In this document: piece by piece, positions 25,860 to 34,791 of the stretch | Layout: the number at the start of each line of letters is the position of its first letter | How positions within the stretch are numbered: position 1 is the first letter of the stretch | DNA from: Bacteroidota bacterium | Lineage (GTDB): Bacteria; Bacteroidota; Ignavibacteria; Ignavibacteriales; Ignavibacteriaceae | Length of the DNA stretch: 64,000 nt | Assembly: GCA_020161395.1 (NCBI GenBank) | Contig: JAIUOE010000003.1 | Coordinates: forward strand, 124,001-188,000 | Direction of reading: 5' to 3' | The notes under the pieces: model-generated | What the model saw: only the letters and a program-made list of their open reading frames with translations | Told to the model about the DNA's origin: nothing | Databases searched by the model: none | Made by a program: the position numbers and the translations under genes

Positions 25860-27113
25860 TTATTTATCGGCTTCACCCATTACAGGGTCGAGACTACCGA
25901 TTATTGCCACAACATCGGAGATCATGTGCCCCTTTACCAATGGTCCGAGGGCTTGTAAATTAGAGAAGGAGGGAGATTTTATTTTCATTTTCCATGGATG
26001 TCCCTCACCAGTGCTGACAATATAGAAGCCGAGCTCACCTTTTGGATTTTCGACCGCCTGATAGACTTCACCAACCGGAGGCTTCACACCAAAGTTGACG
26101 ATCATAAAGTCATGGATTAATTCTTCCATTTTTGTGTAAATCTCAGTTTTTCTGGGAAGTACCTTCTTGGGAGAATTCAGCATGATATCGCCTTTCGGCA
26201 TTTTATCGAGGCACTGTAAAATTATTTTGCAGCTTTCACGAAGTTCATCCGCTCTCACGAAGTATCTGGCAAGGCTGTCACCTTCGTTGTAAACAGGTAC
26301 CTTGAAATCGATTTCGTTATACTGCAGGTAAGGGTTAGCTCTTCTAAGATCGAAATCTACACCCGAACCTCTTAAACTTGGTCCGGTCATCCCCAAAGAG
26401 ATGGCATCTTCCCTGGAAACCACACCAACGCCCTCAAGTCTTTCGACAAAAATTCTGTTTGTGTTAAGCAGTCTTTCAGCTTCATCAAGTTTTTCTTCAA
26501 ACTGGGCAATAAAATCTTTGATAATTTTGATTGCATTATCAGGCATATCAGCCGCCACACCACCGATTCTGACATAGCTGGTGGTAAATCTTGCACCGCA
26601 GATTATATCATATGCATCAAGCACTTTTTCGCGCTCACGCAGACACCAGAGGAAAACAGTAAGAGCGCCGACATCCATTGCGAGGGCACCGATTGCCACG
26701 AGGTGGGAGGTAATTCTTGCCAGCTCCGACATTATCATTCTGATGTATTGAGCTCTCAACGGGGCTTCAATTCCAACAAGTTTTTCGACTGCGAGGCAGA
26801 AAGCATTGTTATTAGCCGGTGGTGAAATGTAGTCAAGTCTGTCAGTATGAGGTATAAACTCGTAGTAAGACATATTTTCAGCCATTTTCTCGTAACCTCT
26901 GTGGAGGTAGCCGAGATCGGGAACGGCGGCAACAACTGTTTCACCGTCGAGTCTCAACAGCACTCTAAGTACACCGTGTGTCGCAGGGTGTTGAGGACCC
27001 ATGTTCAGGATCATTTCATTATCAAGTGCATCCTCGAAAGAAATATTTGATTCCTGATCCAGGAGAGCTTTCACAATACTTGGATGCACATCGTCTTTAG
27101 TTAATCTTTCCAT
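25860..27113 (-). CDS. nuoD: NADH-quinone oxidoreductase subunit D
   Basis: This 417-residue 49-kDa-type subunit has the N-terminal MGPQHPATHGVLR, the central RRANPYLQYNEIDFKVP, and the C-terminal PSFSNLQAL and SLDPVMGEADK. These motifs shape the quinone-binding cavity with NuoB. It lies at the interface of the peripheral and membrane arms. NuoC and NuoD are separate proteins here, not fused as in E. coli. Confidence 0.97.
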   Translation of the reverse strand: MERLTKDDVHPSIVKALLDQESNISFEDALDNEMILNMGPQHPATHGVLRVLLRLDGETVVAAVPDLGYLHRGYEKMAENMSYYEFIPHTDRLDYISPPANNNAFCLAVEKLVGIEAPLRAQYIRMIMSELARITSHLVAIGALAMDVGALTVFLWCLREREKVLDAYDIICGARFTTSYVRIGGVAADMPDNAIKIIKDFIAQFEEKLDEAERLLNTNRIFVERLEGVGVVSREDAISLGMTGPSLRGSGVDFDLRRANPYLQYNEIDFKVPVYNEGDSLARYFVRADELRESCKIILQCLDKMPKGDIMLNSPKKVLPRKTEIYTKMEELIHDFMIVNFGVKPPVGEVYQAVENPKGELGFYIVSTGEGHPWKMKIKSPSFSNLQALGPLVKGHMISDVVAIIGSLDPVMGEADK

Positions 27114-27121
27114 AAACTCAC

Positions 27122-27610
27122 TTATTTCTTTGGGAGGGTTAAATCACCGGGAATTCCCATCAGCGGATATTCTTTTCTAAGCGGATGGTATTCATATTCT
27201 TCGGGCATATACATTCTTCTGAAATCCGGATGACCGTCAAATTTTATTCCATACATGTCGTAAGTCTCCCGCTCATACCAGTTTGCTGATTTCCAGACTG
27301 ATGTGACAGTATTGATATGTGCTTCATGCTCTTCCACATCACATGCAAGACGAAGACGGAATTTGTTTTCGATCGAGTAGATATGATAGACTACGGTGAA
27401 TCTTCCTTTTTTCTTTGCCCAGTCGACAGCAGTTACATCCACGCACATTTCGAAGTGAAGTTCCGGGTGAGTTTTGAGGAATTCGCCGACCGGGACGATC
27501 AGCGCCTTGTCAAATTTTATCTTTAGATCTCCCCTGAAATCCGTGGTTTCAAACCTTGTTTCGGGGAATCTTTCCTCAAGAAGTCTGAGGATATTCTCTT
27601 TAATTTCCAT
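27122..27610 (-). CDS. nuoC: NADH-quinone oxidoreductase subunit C
   Basis: This is a 162-residue 30-kDa-type subunit. The family signature is [20 protein letters not shown] followed by [15 protein letters not shown]. It is a structural part of the Q-module next to NuoD. Its start overlaps the nuoB end by 11 bp. Confidence 0.96.
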   Translation of the reverse strand: MEIKENILRLLEERFPETRFETTDFRGDLKIKFDKALIVPVGEFLKTHPELHFEMCVDVTAVDWAKKKGRFTVVYHIYSIENKFRLRLACDVEEHEAHINTVTSVWKSANWYERETYDMYGIKFDGHPDFRRMYMPEEYEYHPLRKEYPLMGIPGDLTLPKK

Positions 27611-28121
27611 TTACTTTCACAGGCTCCAAAAGTGGTATATCTTGAAATTCTCTGGCTTTTGTGTTTTTTATTTTATCCTGAATAAGCATAAGAGCGTTCA
27701 GGAGGTTGTCGGGTCTCGGAGGACATCCTGCAAGATAGAGATCGACAGGGAGAAACTGATCGATACCCTGAACAACGGGATATGAACGGTACATTCCGCC
27801 GGTGGAGGTGCAGACACCCATTGCAATCACCCATTTGGGATCGGGCATCTGATCATATATTTTTCTGACAACATGCGACATTTTGTAGGTCACTGTGCCT
27901 GCAACTATCATCAAATCACACTGTCTTGGGGTAAAACGCATAACTTCTGAGCCGAACCGGGCGATGTCATACTTGGGTCCTCCCACTGCCATCATCTCGA
28001 TACCGCAGCAGGAAATTCCCATCGGCATGGGCCATACGGAACTTTCTCTTGCCCACCCGACAATAGCATCAATAGTGGTCGTTATAAAACCATCATTCAT
28101 CAATTTCGCTTCTAATCCCAT
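27600..28121 (-). CDS. nuoB: NADH-quinone oxidoreductase subunit B
   Basis: This 173-residue PSST-type subunit carries the N2 [4Fe-4S] ligands: the tandem cysteines of [10 protein letters not shown], the Cys of [11 protein letters not shown] and that of LAGCPPRPD. It passes electrons to quinone. The 5' end overlaps nuoA by 10 bp and the 3' end overlaps nuoC, so the unit is translationally coupled. Confidence 0.97.
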   Translation of the reverse strand: MGLEAKLMNDGFITTTIDAIVGWARESSVWPMPMGISCCGIEMMAVGGPKYDIARFGSEVMRFTPRQCDLMIVAGTVTYKMSHVVRKIYDQMPDPKWVIAMGVCTSTGGMYRSYPVVQGIDQFLPVDLYLAGCPPRPDNLLNALMLIQDKIKNTKAREFQDIPLLEPVKVNGN

Positions 28122-28480
28122 CTAAAACCTCCTTTTTTGTAAGCATACAAGAAACCAAGCTCAAACACAACTAAAAATATAAACATCGAAACAAAGACGG
28201 AAATTCCAATTTCTTTGAAGAGGGAGATAAATTTGACCGCCCAGGGATAGACAAAAATCACTTCGAGGTCAAAAATGATGAAGAGCATTGCGACTACATA
28301 ATATTTAACCGACACCCGCTCCTCTGTGGAGCCAATCGGTTTCATTCCACTCTCGTAAGGCGACATTTTCACTTTGGTGGGCCTTTGGGGTCCGAACAGC
28401 TTCGACGAAGCCACTACGGCTACGGCAAAAACCACAGCGAAACCTAAAACTACAATTAATGGAATATAATTTTCAAGCAT
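28112..28480 (-). CDS. nuoA: NADH-quinone oxidoreductase subunit A
   Basis: This is a 122-residue membrane protein with three helices (about 5-25, 62-82, 90-112). It has the conserved [11 protein letters not shown] loop and the [16 protein letters not shown] second helix of NuoA/ND3. It is the first gene of the operon, with a candidate promoter 37 bp upstream. Confidence 0.96.
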   Translation of the reverse strand: MLENYIPLIVVLGFAVVFAVAVVASSKLFGPQRPTKVKMSPYESGMKPIGSTEERVSVKYYVVAMLFIIFDLEVIFVYPWAVKFISLFKEIGISVFVSMFIFLVVFELGFLYAYKKGGFRWD

Positions 28481-28516
28481 TATTTATCCGGCAATTATTT
28501 CTTAAAACTCAAACTT

Positions 28517-28547
28517 TAAATTTATTATAATTTTTCAATATAGTCAA
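28517..28547 (-). promoter_or_regulatory. Candidate Bacteroidetes-type promoter for nuoA-F
   Basis: The minus strand reads TTG (28547-28545), 20 nt, TAAATTTA (28524-28517), one base off the TAnnTTTG consensus. The position fits a leader of about 30 nt before nuoA. Confidence 0.5.
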
Positions 28548-28562
28548 TTTTTAATTTGATTA

Positions 28563-28598
28563 TTGATAAATCTCGTAACTTTTTTGTAATTTTACGAG
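28563..28598 (+). promoter_or_regulatory. Candidate promoter and overlapping operator-like inverted repeat
   Basis: TTG at 28563-28565, 21 nt, then TAATTTTA at 28587-28594 (one base off consensus) could drive the MBL-fold gene. A perfect inverted repeat CTCGTAA (28572-28578) and TTACGAG (28592-28598) with a 13-nt spacer overlaps the -7 element, as an operator would. Confidence 0.45.
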
Positions 28599-28617
28599 AC
28601 AATTACACGGGAGAATT

Positions 28618-30018
28618 ATGGACATTCAATTTATTGGCGCAGCCGGAACAGTTACCGGTTCGAATCATCTTCTTAGAACAGCAGCCGGGAAAATAATCCT
28701 CGATTGTGGCATGTTTCAAGGTAAGAGAAAAGAGGCATTTGAGTTAAACAGAACATTTGATTTTTACAATCCTAAAGATGTTGATGCTGTGATTTTGTCG
28801 CATGCACACATCGATCATGCAGGCAACCTGCCAAACCTCGTAAAAAAGGGCTTCAGAGGTCCAATCTACTGCACACATGCAACAAAAGATCTTTGCGAGA
28901 TCATGCTTGCCGATTCGGCTCACATCCAGCAAAAAGATACTGAATTTGTAAACAAAAAGAGGGCTAAACAGGGGAAAAACCTCTTTGAGCCGCTTTATAC
29001 GCAGGAAGATGTGGATGATACACTTCAACTTATGCAGGGTGTCAATTACCATCAGGAGTTTGAAGTGCTACCCGGCATAACGGCCTCGTTCTACGATGCA
29101 GGTCATATCCTCGGGAGTGCGGTTACTTATATCAGAATTATTGAGAACGGGAAACTGATCGAGCTCGGTTTTTCGGGAGATCTCGGGCGACCAAACATGC
29201 CGATTCTTCGAGACCCTGAGATCATTCCGGATGTTGACTATTTTATCTGTGAAAGCACTTATGGTGGCAGATTCCATGAAGATTTTGATATGTCGGAGGC
29301 TAAAGTTGTTGAGGTGATAAAGAGGGCAATCGAAAGAAGAGGAAAGATAATTACCCCTGCCTTCAGTTTGGGAAGAACCCAGGAACTGGTTTACCTTCTG
29401 CATACAATTTTTGAAAAAGGGCTGGTTCCCAACATCCCTGTGTATGTTGACTCTCCCCTCTCCTTTAATGCCACCGCTGTTTTTAGACGACACACCGAGT
29501 GTTATGATCTCGAAACTTCAGCTCATATCCTTCAGAATGAAGACCCTCTGGGATTCAACAAACTGACTTATATAACAGAAGTTGAGGAATCGAAGAGACT
29601 GAATGACAGAGAGGGTCCGATGATGATTATTTCGGCATCAGGTATGGCGGAATCGGGAAGAATTCTTCACCATCTGGCAAATAATGTTGAAAATCCGAAC
29701 AATATAATCATGATGACGGGATATTGTGCGGAACACACTCTCGGCAAAAGAATAATTGAACGAAATCCTGAAATAAATATTTTTGGTGAGCCATATAAAT
29801 TGAAAGCGGAAGTGGTGGTGTTCAACTCACTTTCTGCTCACGCCGATTCTGATGAATTAATCTATTATGTAAATAAATTCAGCCGTGAGAGGATGAAGGA
29901 GATTTTCCTCGTCCATGGCGAACCCGATCAGCAGGAGAAATTTGCGAATCGCCTTACTCTGAACCACTTCAAATCAGTAAGGATTCCGAAAAAAGGAGAG
30001 TATTTTACTCTGAAATAA
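28618..30018 (+). CDS. MBL-fold beta-CASP ribonuclease (CPSF73-like)
   Basis: This 466-residue protein has the metallo-beta-lactamase metal motif SHAHIDHAG (about 60-68), then DAGHILGSA, SGDLGR and the beta-CASP domain (STYGG to SASGM). It ends with the RMMBL region SLSAHADSDEL and LVHGEPDQQE. Members of this group, such as bacterial and archaeal CPSF-like nucleases, process or degrade RNA in the cytoplasm. There is no KH domain. It is transcribed away from nuoA and has GGGAG five bases before the ATG. Confidence 0.92.
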   Translation: MDIQFIGAAGTVTGSNHLLRTAAGKIILDCGMFQGKRKEAFELNRTFDFYNPKDVDAVILSHAHIDHAGNLPNLVKKGFRGPIYCTHATKDLCEIMLADSAHIQQKDTEFVNKKRAKQGKNLFEPLYTQEDVDDTLQLMQGVNYHQEFEVLPGITASFYDAGHILGSAVTYIRIIENGKLIELGFSGDLGRPNMPILRDPEIIPDVDYFICESTYGGRFHEDFDMSEAKVVEVIKRAIERRGKIITPAFSLGRTQELVYLLHTIFEKGLVPNIPVYVDSPLSFNATAVFRRHTECYDLETSAHILQNEDPLGFNKLTYITEVEESKRLNDREGPMMIISASGMAESGRILHHLANNVENPNNIIMMTGYCAEHTLGKRIIERNPEINIFGEPYKLKAEVVVFNSLSAHADSDELIYYVNKFSRERMKEIFLVHGEPDQQEKFANRLTLNHFKSVRIPKKGEYFTLK

Positions 30019-30045
30019 TTAACCGGTTTAACTTAATTTTTTCAT

Positions 30046-30074
30046 CAGGCTGTTTTCGTAACGGAGGCAGCCTG
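30046..30074. repeat. 7-bp inverted repeat CAGGCTG/CAGCCTG
   Basis: Arms 30046-30052 and 30068-30074 are perfect and separated by 15 nt. The structure lies between the MBL-fold gene and the next gene, with no U-run. It could be a weak terminator or an operator. Confidence 0.4.
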
Positions 30075-30092
30075 TGATACAATGGAACATGC

Positions 30093-31199
30093 ATGAAAGT
30101 TGAATATATAACAAAAATTATTTTATCAGCGATCCTGTTAATTCATGGTTTAATCCACTTGATGGGATTTGCCAAAGCTTTCGGATATTCCGAAATGCCA
30201 CAGATCAGCGAACATATTGGCAAACCGGAAGGAATGCTCTGGCTTGTCGTTACACTTCTTTTCAGTCTTTCCACCATATTGTATCTAACCGGAAACCGAA
30301 ACTGGTGGTTGTTCTGCGGAGTTGCCGTAGTCATCTCGCAGATACTGATATTTAACAACTGGCAGTCGGCAAAGTACGGAACAATTGCCAATCTGATAAT
30401 TCTCATTCCCGTGATCGCCCATTTTGGGATGTGGAACTTTGAAAACAAATTCATCAATGATTATGAAGCGAACGAAAAGAGAGTTGCATTGCAAAAATCT
30501 GATATCCTCTCTGAGAATGACATTAAGCATCTCCCCGCTCCGGTTCAGAAATACCTTCACTACACAGAAGTTGTCGGAAAAGAAAAAGTAAAATCTGTAA
30601 GGATAGTGTTCGAAGGTCAGATGCGGGAAAAGGGGAAGGACTGGTTTTCATTCAGGTCGGAACAATACAACTTTTTTGATAACCCTACCCGCCTCTTCTT
30701 TATGAAAGGTGAGATGTTTGGACTAACAGTACCGGGGTATCACAAATACTCAAAAGGAAAGGCTTACATGGATGTAAGGCTGTTTGGATTTTTTACTGTT
30801 ATGGGTGCAGAGGGTGATATCATGAATAAAGCGGAAACCGTTACTTTGTTTAATGACATGTGTTTAATGGCTCCCGCCTCACTTATTGACGGAAGAATAA
30901 AATGGGAGGAAACAGACTCGCTGTCAACAAAAGCAACTTTCACAAATGGAAATATTACCATTTCTGCAACATTGTATTTTAACTCCGAAGGACAATTAAC
31001 AAATTTTGTCTCTGACGACAGATATGCGATTTCCGACATGAAAAGCTACAGATTTTCAACTCCCGTTCAGGAGTACAAAAAGATAAACGGAGTTAATGTT
31101 CTTTCGAGAGGTGAGGCAGTATGGCACTATCCTGACGGTGAATTTACATATGGAGTGTTCAATCTCTCTGAGATTGAATTTAATCCCGGTATAAAGTAG
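30093..31199 (+). CDS. Membrane protein of the DUF6544/DUF6920-like kind
   Basis: This is a 368-residue protein. The first 130 residues hold about four hydrophobic helices, the first beginning with a conserved-looking LLIHGLIHLMGFAKAFG. The rest is a soluble domain starting with LPAPVQKYLHYTEVVG, the phrase I associate with DUF6544-type proteins, and running through a beta-rich region (RLFFMKGEMFGL, SDDRYAIS). No catalytic motif is recognised and the function is unknown. The family assignment is from memory. Confidence 0.65.
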   Translation: MKVEYITKIILSAILLIHGLIHLMGFAKAFGYSEMPQISEHIGKPEGMLWLVVTLLFSLSTILYLTGNRNWWLFCGVAVVISQILIFNNWQSAKYGTIANLIILIPVIAHFGMWNFENKFINDYEANEKRVALQKSDILSENDIKHLPAPVQKYLHYTEVVGKEKVKSVRIVFEGQMREKGKDWFSFRSEQYNFFDNPTRLFFMKGEMFGLTVPGYHKYSKGKAYMDVRLFGFFTVMGAEGDIMNKAETVTLFNDMCLMAPASLIDGRIKWEETDSLSTKATFTNGNITISATLYFNSEGQLTNFVSDDRYAISDMKSYRFSTPVQEYKKINGVNVLSRGEAVWHYPDGEFTYGVFNLSEIEFNPGIK

Positions 31200-31350
31200 G
31201 TAATTCTGAGACTCAAGTATCCGTTTTTACCCGTTATTCGGGCTTTAAATCTCGTCAAAATCTGTTATTTTGAAATGCTGATTTATACAAATTGCGGATT
31301 AAACCATCTTATTAAAATCGCCACCGGCTCTGTTTTTATTATTCCTGCTG

Positions 31351-32301
31351 ATGCTGCCCTTTTCAGGGTGTGAGCAGGTTACACCTCTTTCGCCCTACGA
31401 TTCGGGATTGCCTCCTGCCGTTCCGGAGAACCTGAGAGTGGTAACGGCAAGTGATGGTGTAATTATTCTCCGATGGTGGGAAAACATTGACCCGGAATAC
31501 TCTTCCTACAGGCTTTACAGGGGGATCAATGATTCGGTTAATCTCGTAATGTATAAAGAGCTTAGAACCAATTTTTTCAGGGATGAAGGATTGTTTTACG
31601 ATTCCACCTACACTTACGCAGTGTCATCAGTTGGCAGAAACGGGAAGGAGAGCAGAAAAGCATTTTTCCAGGGCATCAAACCTCTTAATAACACAGACCC
31701 TGTACTCCCCTTTTTAATTAATGTCAGACCTGTAAACTTCGAAGGAAGGCTGATAGTGTCCTTCGAATGGAGCAGAGATGAGAATCCCGATCTAAAGGGA
31801 CTCGAGGTGTACAGATCAACAAATGCAGGATTCGTCCCGACTCCGAATGACTTCATGCTTCTTTTGGATGATTCAAATGATACCGATTCGCTTGCTCTCT
31901 CTCACTCGGTTAACTACTACTACAAATTCCGGACAGCCGACAAAGGTGGAAGATTCAGCGGATTTTCAAAAGATTATCCGGCATTTCTGTTTCCACAGTC
32001 GGAAAAACTCTTTCCTTTGAATGGAGCCATACTTCCATTGTTTGATGTTTTTTCTGTCAGGTCTCTTCCCTGGGATATTGAATATGAAATTATAGTTTAC
32101 GATTCTCCTGTAATAAATGAGTTTTGGAGATCAAACAGGTACAGAAGATCAGAGACAGGAGAACTTTTTATCCCCTTCACTGCTTATTCTTTAGCTCTCA
32201 ATAAAAAATATTACTGGAGAGTTGCAGTCTATCTTCCCGGATCAACAAATGCTGTCTATTGGTCAGACCTCTCATCATTCCAAATTTCTCAGTTCAATTG
32301 A
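31351..32301 (+). CDS. Fn3-domain lipoprotein with undefined start
   Basis: The protein is about 316 residues from ATG 31351, but the open frame extends back to a stop at 31300 and encodes the hydrophobic half of a lipoprotein signal (SPPALFLLFLLMLPFSGC). That part has no ATG, GTG or TTG. From ATG 31351 the signal would be only six residues before Cys. The start is therefore non-canonical (for example ATC 31306 or CTG 31330) or the frame is broken upstream. Two Fn3-like domains follow (PENLRVVTASDGVIILRWW and LIVSFEWSRDENPDLKG). The stop overlaps the start of the next gene, so this looks like a lipoprotein partner of a barrel protein. Confidence 0.75.
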   Translation: MLPFSGCEQVTPLSPYDSGLPPAVPENLRVVTASDGVIILRWWENIDPEYSSYRLYRGINDSVNLVMYKELRTNFFRDEGLFYDSTYTYAVSSVGRNGKESRKAFFQGIKPLNNTDPVLPFLINVRPVNFEGRLIVSFEWSRDENPDLKGLEVYRSTNAGFVPTPNDFMLLLDDSNDTDSLALSHSVNYYYKFRTADKGGRFSGFSKDYPAFLFPQSEKLFPLNGAILPLFDVFSVRSLPWDIEYEIIVYDSPVINEFWRSNRYRRSETGELFIPFTAYSLALNKKYYWRVAVYLPGSTNAVYWSDLSSFQISQFN

Positions 32302-34208
32302 ACCGGCATCTAAACATTCTCCTCATTTTTGTTCTACTCCCCGCTTCACTGTTCGGTCAGTATGAAAGTGATTCAACCGGCTCTTATATTTTCCCTTTTT
32401 CAAAACAAAATTCGATTTCCACAGTATTCAACAAGGAATTGAGCATCTACTCCCTCGTCACCAACATAGAATATGCTACTTTCCTTGGTGGGCTTAACCT
32501 CAGACTGAATGAAAATCTGAATTCCTCCCTTCTGAAATACGCGGGTTCAAATACTACAAGAGATGAAAATGTTCTAAAACTCTCCGGAGACTATAAATTC
32601 AACAACTGGTTCAATCCCGGTGCACTCGTCAGCAGCAAAATATACAGTGACTCACGATCGACTGACATCAACACCGCCGCCTCGAACTATGGTATGCTGT
32701 ATAACCGTGTGCTGGTAGAAAATCTGCTGGACATACTCCCCTTTGCCGGTTACATTGAGGATGTGCAGTCAGGTATCTCAAACAGTGGAGGGATCTACGG
32801 TATTCAGGCAGGAATGGACAAAACGCAACTGTCTGAATTCCTGATTGGCGGAAATTTGATCTTCAGAAATGAAGATATCAGTCCGAGGAAAAACACACTT
32901 AGGGAATTCCGAACCACAATTGAGAATTTTCTTGACCCGGGAATCCAAAACCGTTTTGCTTTTAACTATCATGAGTCGGGCAGGGATTTCTTCTTCGATG
33001 CCGATTCATCACTGAAACCGTTGTTTTCCATTGAGAAGAACCTGCAACGAAGGAATGACAGACAAGTAGCATTTTCAGATGAATTCCTGTACAGTGATGT
33101 GGTGAAAAATACCTCGGTCAATTTTCGACTCAATTTTTCAGATCGAATAGTTGAAAGAACGACAAAATACAAGCTCCCCGGCGACCGTTTCCCCACCTCC
33201 TTTGACTCGCAAATTGAGGAATTAAAATTTGACCTGGGTGGAGGCATTAACTATCTCTCGGAGATTCTTGATCTGAAACTGTTCGCAAGTTATGCGGAAA
33301 GAAATGAAAAATTTCTGCTTATTAATCCGTCGGATGCAAATTCTGACTATTTCGAACAGAAACAAAAAAATGAAGGGGTGAAGAACAATATTGCTTCACA
33401 GGTGTTTCTCTCTTTTACCGGTGCCTTTCTGATAAGTCCGTATGACAGAGTGGATCTAACAGTTTCACATTTCAAACTCAGATACGATACTCCATCTCTG
33501 GAGAATTTTGACGAAAGAGATGAACTGTTATCCCAGTTTAGAACGCGTTATACAAGGGTCCTTAATTCAAATCTCTCTCTCTTTGCAGGATTTGACTTCT
33601 CCTATGGTAAACTGGTTTACATCCTTGCTGCCCGAAGCTCCAACAATAATACAAACAGAATTTTCAGGCTAAACACAGGTTACATCTACAACTCTGCAGC
33701 GGTAAGAAATTACGGTACTTTTGAAATAATTGCCAATTATCTTGTGTATGATTTTGAAGATCTGAATCCCGGATTTAAAAGTTTCAGTTTCAGACAAATT
33801 TCCCTGGTTGATTCTGCCTCTATCTCAATTTCCAAGGATTTTAAGTTTGAATTTACAGGTTTTTACAAGTTGAGTGAACAAGGTGACTTGAGGTGGAGTG
33901 AGTACAAAATTAAACCAAGCCGCGAAATCAGGGAGCTCCTGTTGCTGCCGGCACTGGTTACAAATTTTGGGAATTATTCCTTTAAATTAGGACTTAGATA
34001 TTACTCCTATAATTCTGATATAATAGTAAACGGAGTAAACAAAGAGGAAAATTTTTATTCCGGAATTGCCCCTTTAACTGAAGTAAGCGCCCTGTTTTAC
34101 AATTCATTTTTGCTCTCAATCAAGGGCTGGTACGAGAGAATAGATTCAAAAGGAAACGAGAGACGCTATTTAACCACTTTAAATCTGAATGTGAAGTGGT
34201 TTTTGTGA
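32298..34208 (+). CDS. Exported beta-rich protein, probable outer-membrane barrel
   Basis: This 636-residue protein has a TTG start overlapping the previous stop as TTGA. That gives the clean signal peptide NILLIFVLLPASLFGQ. A longer frame from TTG 32259 lacks the signal at its beginning. The mature part has alternating polar/aromatic strands (for example KLFASYAERNEKF and SFKLGLRYYSYNSD) and ends in an aromatic strand LNLNVKWFL, as barrel proteins do. No family was recognised. It is transcribed with the Fn3 lipoprotein, so the two may form an outer-membrane complex. Confidence 0.7.
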   Translation: MNRHLNILLIFVLLPASLFGQYESDSTGSYIFPFSKQNSISTVFNKELSIYSLVTNIEYATFLGGLNLRLNENLNSSLLKYAGSNTTRDENVLKLSGDYKFNNWFNPGALVSSKIYSDSRSTDINTAASNYGMLYNRVLVENLLDILPFAGYIEDVQSGISNSGGIYGIQAGMDKTQLSEFLIGGNLIFRNEDISPRKNTLREFRTTIENFLDPGIQNRFAFNYHESGRDFFFDADSSLKPLFSIEKNLQRRNDRQVAFSDEFLYSDVVKNTSVNFRLNFSDRIVERTTKYKLPGDRFPTSFDSQIEELKFDLGGGINYLSEILDLKLFASYAERNEKFLLINPSDANSDYFEQKQKNEGVKNNIASQVFLSFTGAFLISPYDRVDLTVSHFKLRYDTPSLENFDERDELLSQFRTRYTRVLNSNLSLFAGFDFSYGKLVYILAARSSNNNTNRIFRLNTGYIYNSAAVRNYGTFEIIANYLVYDFEDLNPGFKSFSFRQISLVDSASISISKDFKFEFTGFYKLSEQGDLRWSEYKIKPSREIRELLLLPALVTNFGNYSFKLGLRYYSYNSDIIVNGVNKEENFYSGIAPLTEVSALFYNSFLLSIKGWYERIDSKGNERRYLTTLNLNVKWFL

Positions 34209-34266
34209 TTTTCCGGCTTGAAATAAAATTAATTTTTGCTATTTTGCAATAAAAAAAACAGAGTTA

Positions 34267-34677
34267 GTGGAAACAAAAAAGTTTTTTCTGGAATTACAAA
34301 GCATCCCCGACAATCTTTACACTGTCGAGGAATTTCTTCTTAAAATCGCCGAGGAAATGGCAATAGAGGAAGACAAACTTTATGGTATTATGCTATCAGT
34401 TTCTGAAGCTACTACCAATGCCATATTCCATGCCAACAAGCAAAATCCTGACAAAACCGTCACCATCAACATTACTGTTTCAGATGGACTCTTTGTCGTC
34501 TCAATCAAAGATCAGGGACCGGGATTTAACCCGACCTCCATACCCGATCCGACTAAACCTGAGAACCTGCTTAAGGATTCCGGCAGAGGTCTCTTCCTCA
34601 TGAGAATCTACTCCAAGTCACTCAGTTTCACCCCATCCCCTTTCGGAACCGAAACCGTTCTCGAATTCGAAATATAA
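34267..34677 (+). CDS. Anti-sigma factor/serine kinase-type HATPase (RsbW-like)
   Basis: This is a 136-residue stand-alone GHKL ATPase. The N box is SEATTNAIFHA, the G1 box DQGPGF and the G2 box GRGLFLM. Such proteins bind and inhibit sigma factors or phosphorylate STAS anti-anti-sigma partners in partner-switching systems. No STAS or sigma gene is next to it. The start is GTG 34267. It is separated by 58 bp from the barrel gene and may share its transcript. Confidence 0.9.
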   Translation: METKKFFLELQSIPDNLYTVEEFLLKIAEEMAIEEDKLYGIMLSVSEATTNAIFHANKQNPDKTVTINITVSDGLFVVSIKDQGPGFNPTSIPDPTKPENLLKDSGRGLFLMRIYSKSLSFTPSPFGTETVLEFEI

Positions 34678-34708
34678 CCTGACTAATCCCAATTCATAAC
34701 TCATAAAT

Positions 34709-34737
34709 AAAAAAAGCCCCCCATTTTCATGAGAGGC
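34709..34737 (-). terminator. Intrinsic terminator of T9SS cargo gene
   Basis: On the minus strand GCCTCTCAT pairs with ATGGGGGGC (with two G-U pairs) around GAAA, followed by seven T. It lies 55 bp after the stop at 34792. Confidence 0.8.
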
Positions 34738-34791
34738 TTTAAAGATTCAAAGCTTCGAATTAATTAATAACTCAAAACTTATAATTCATAA

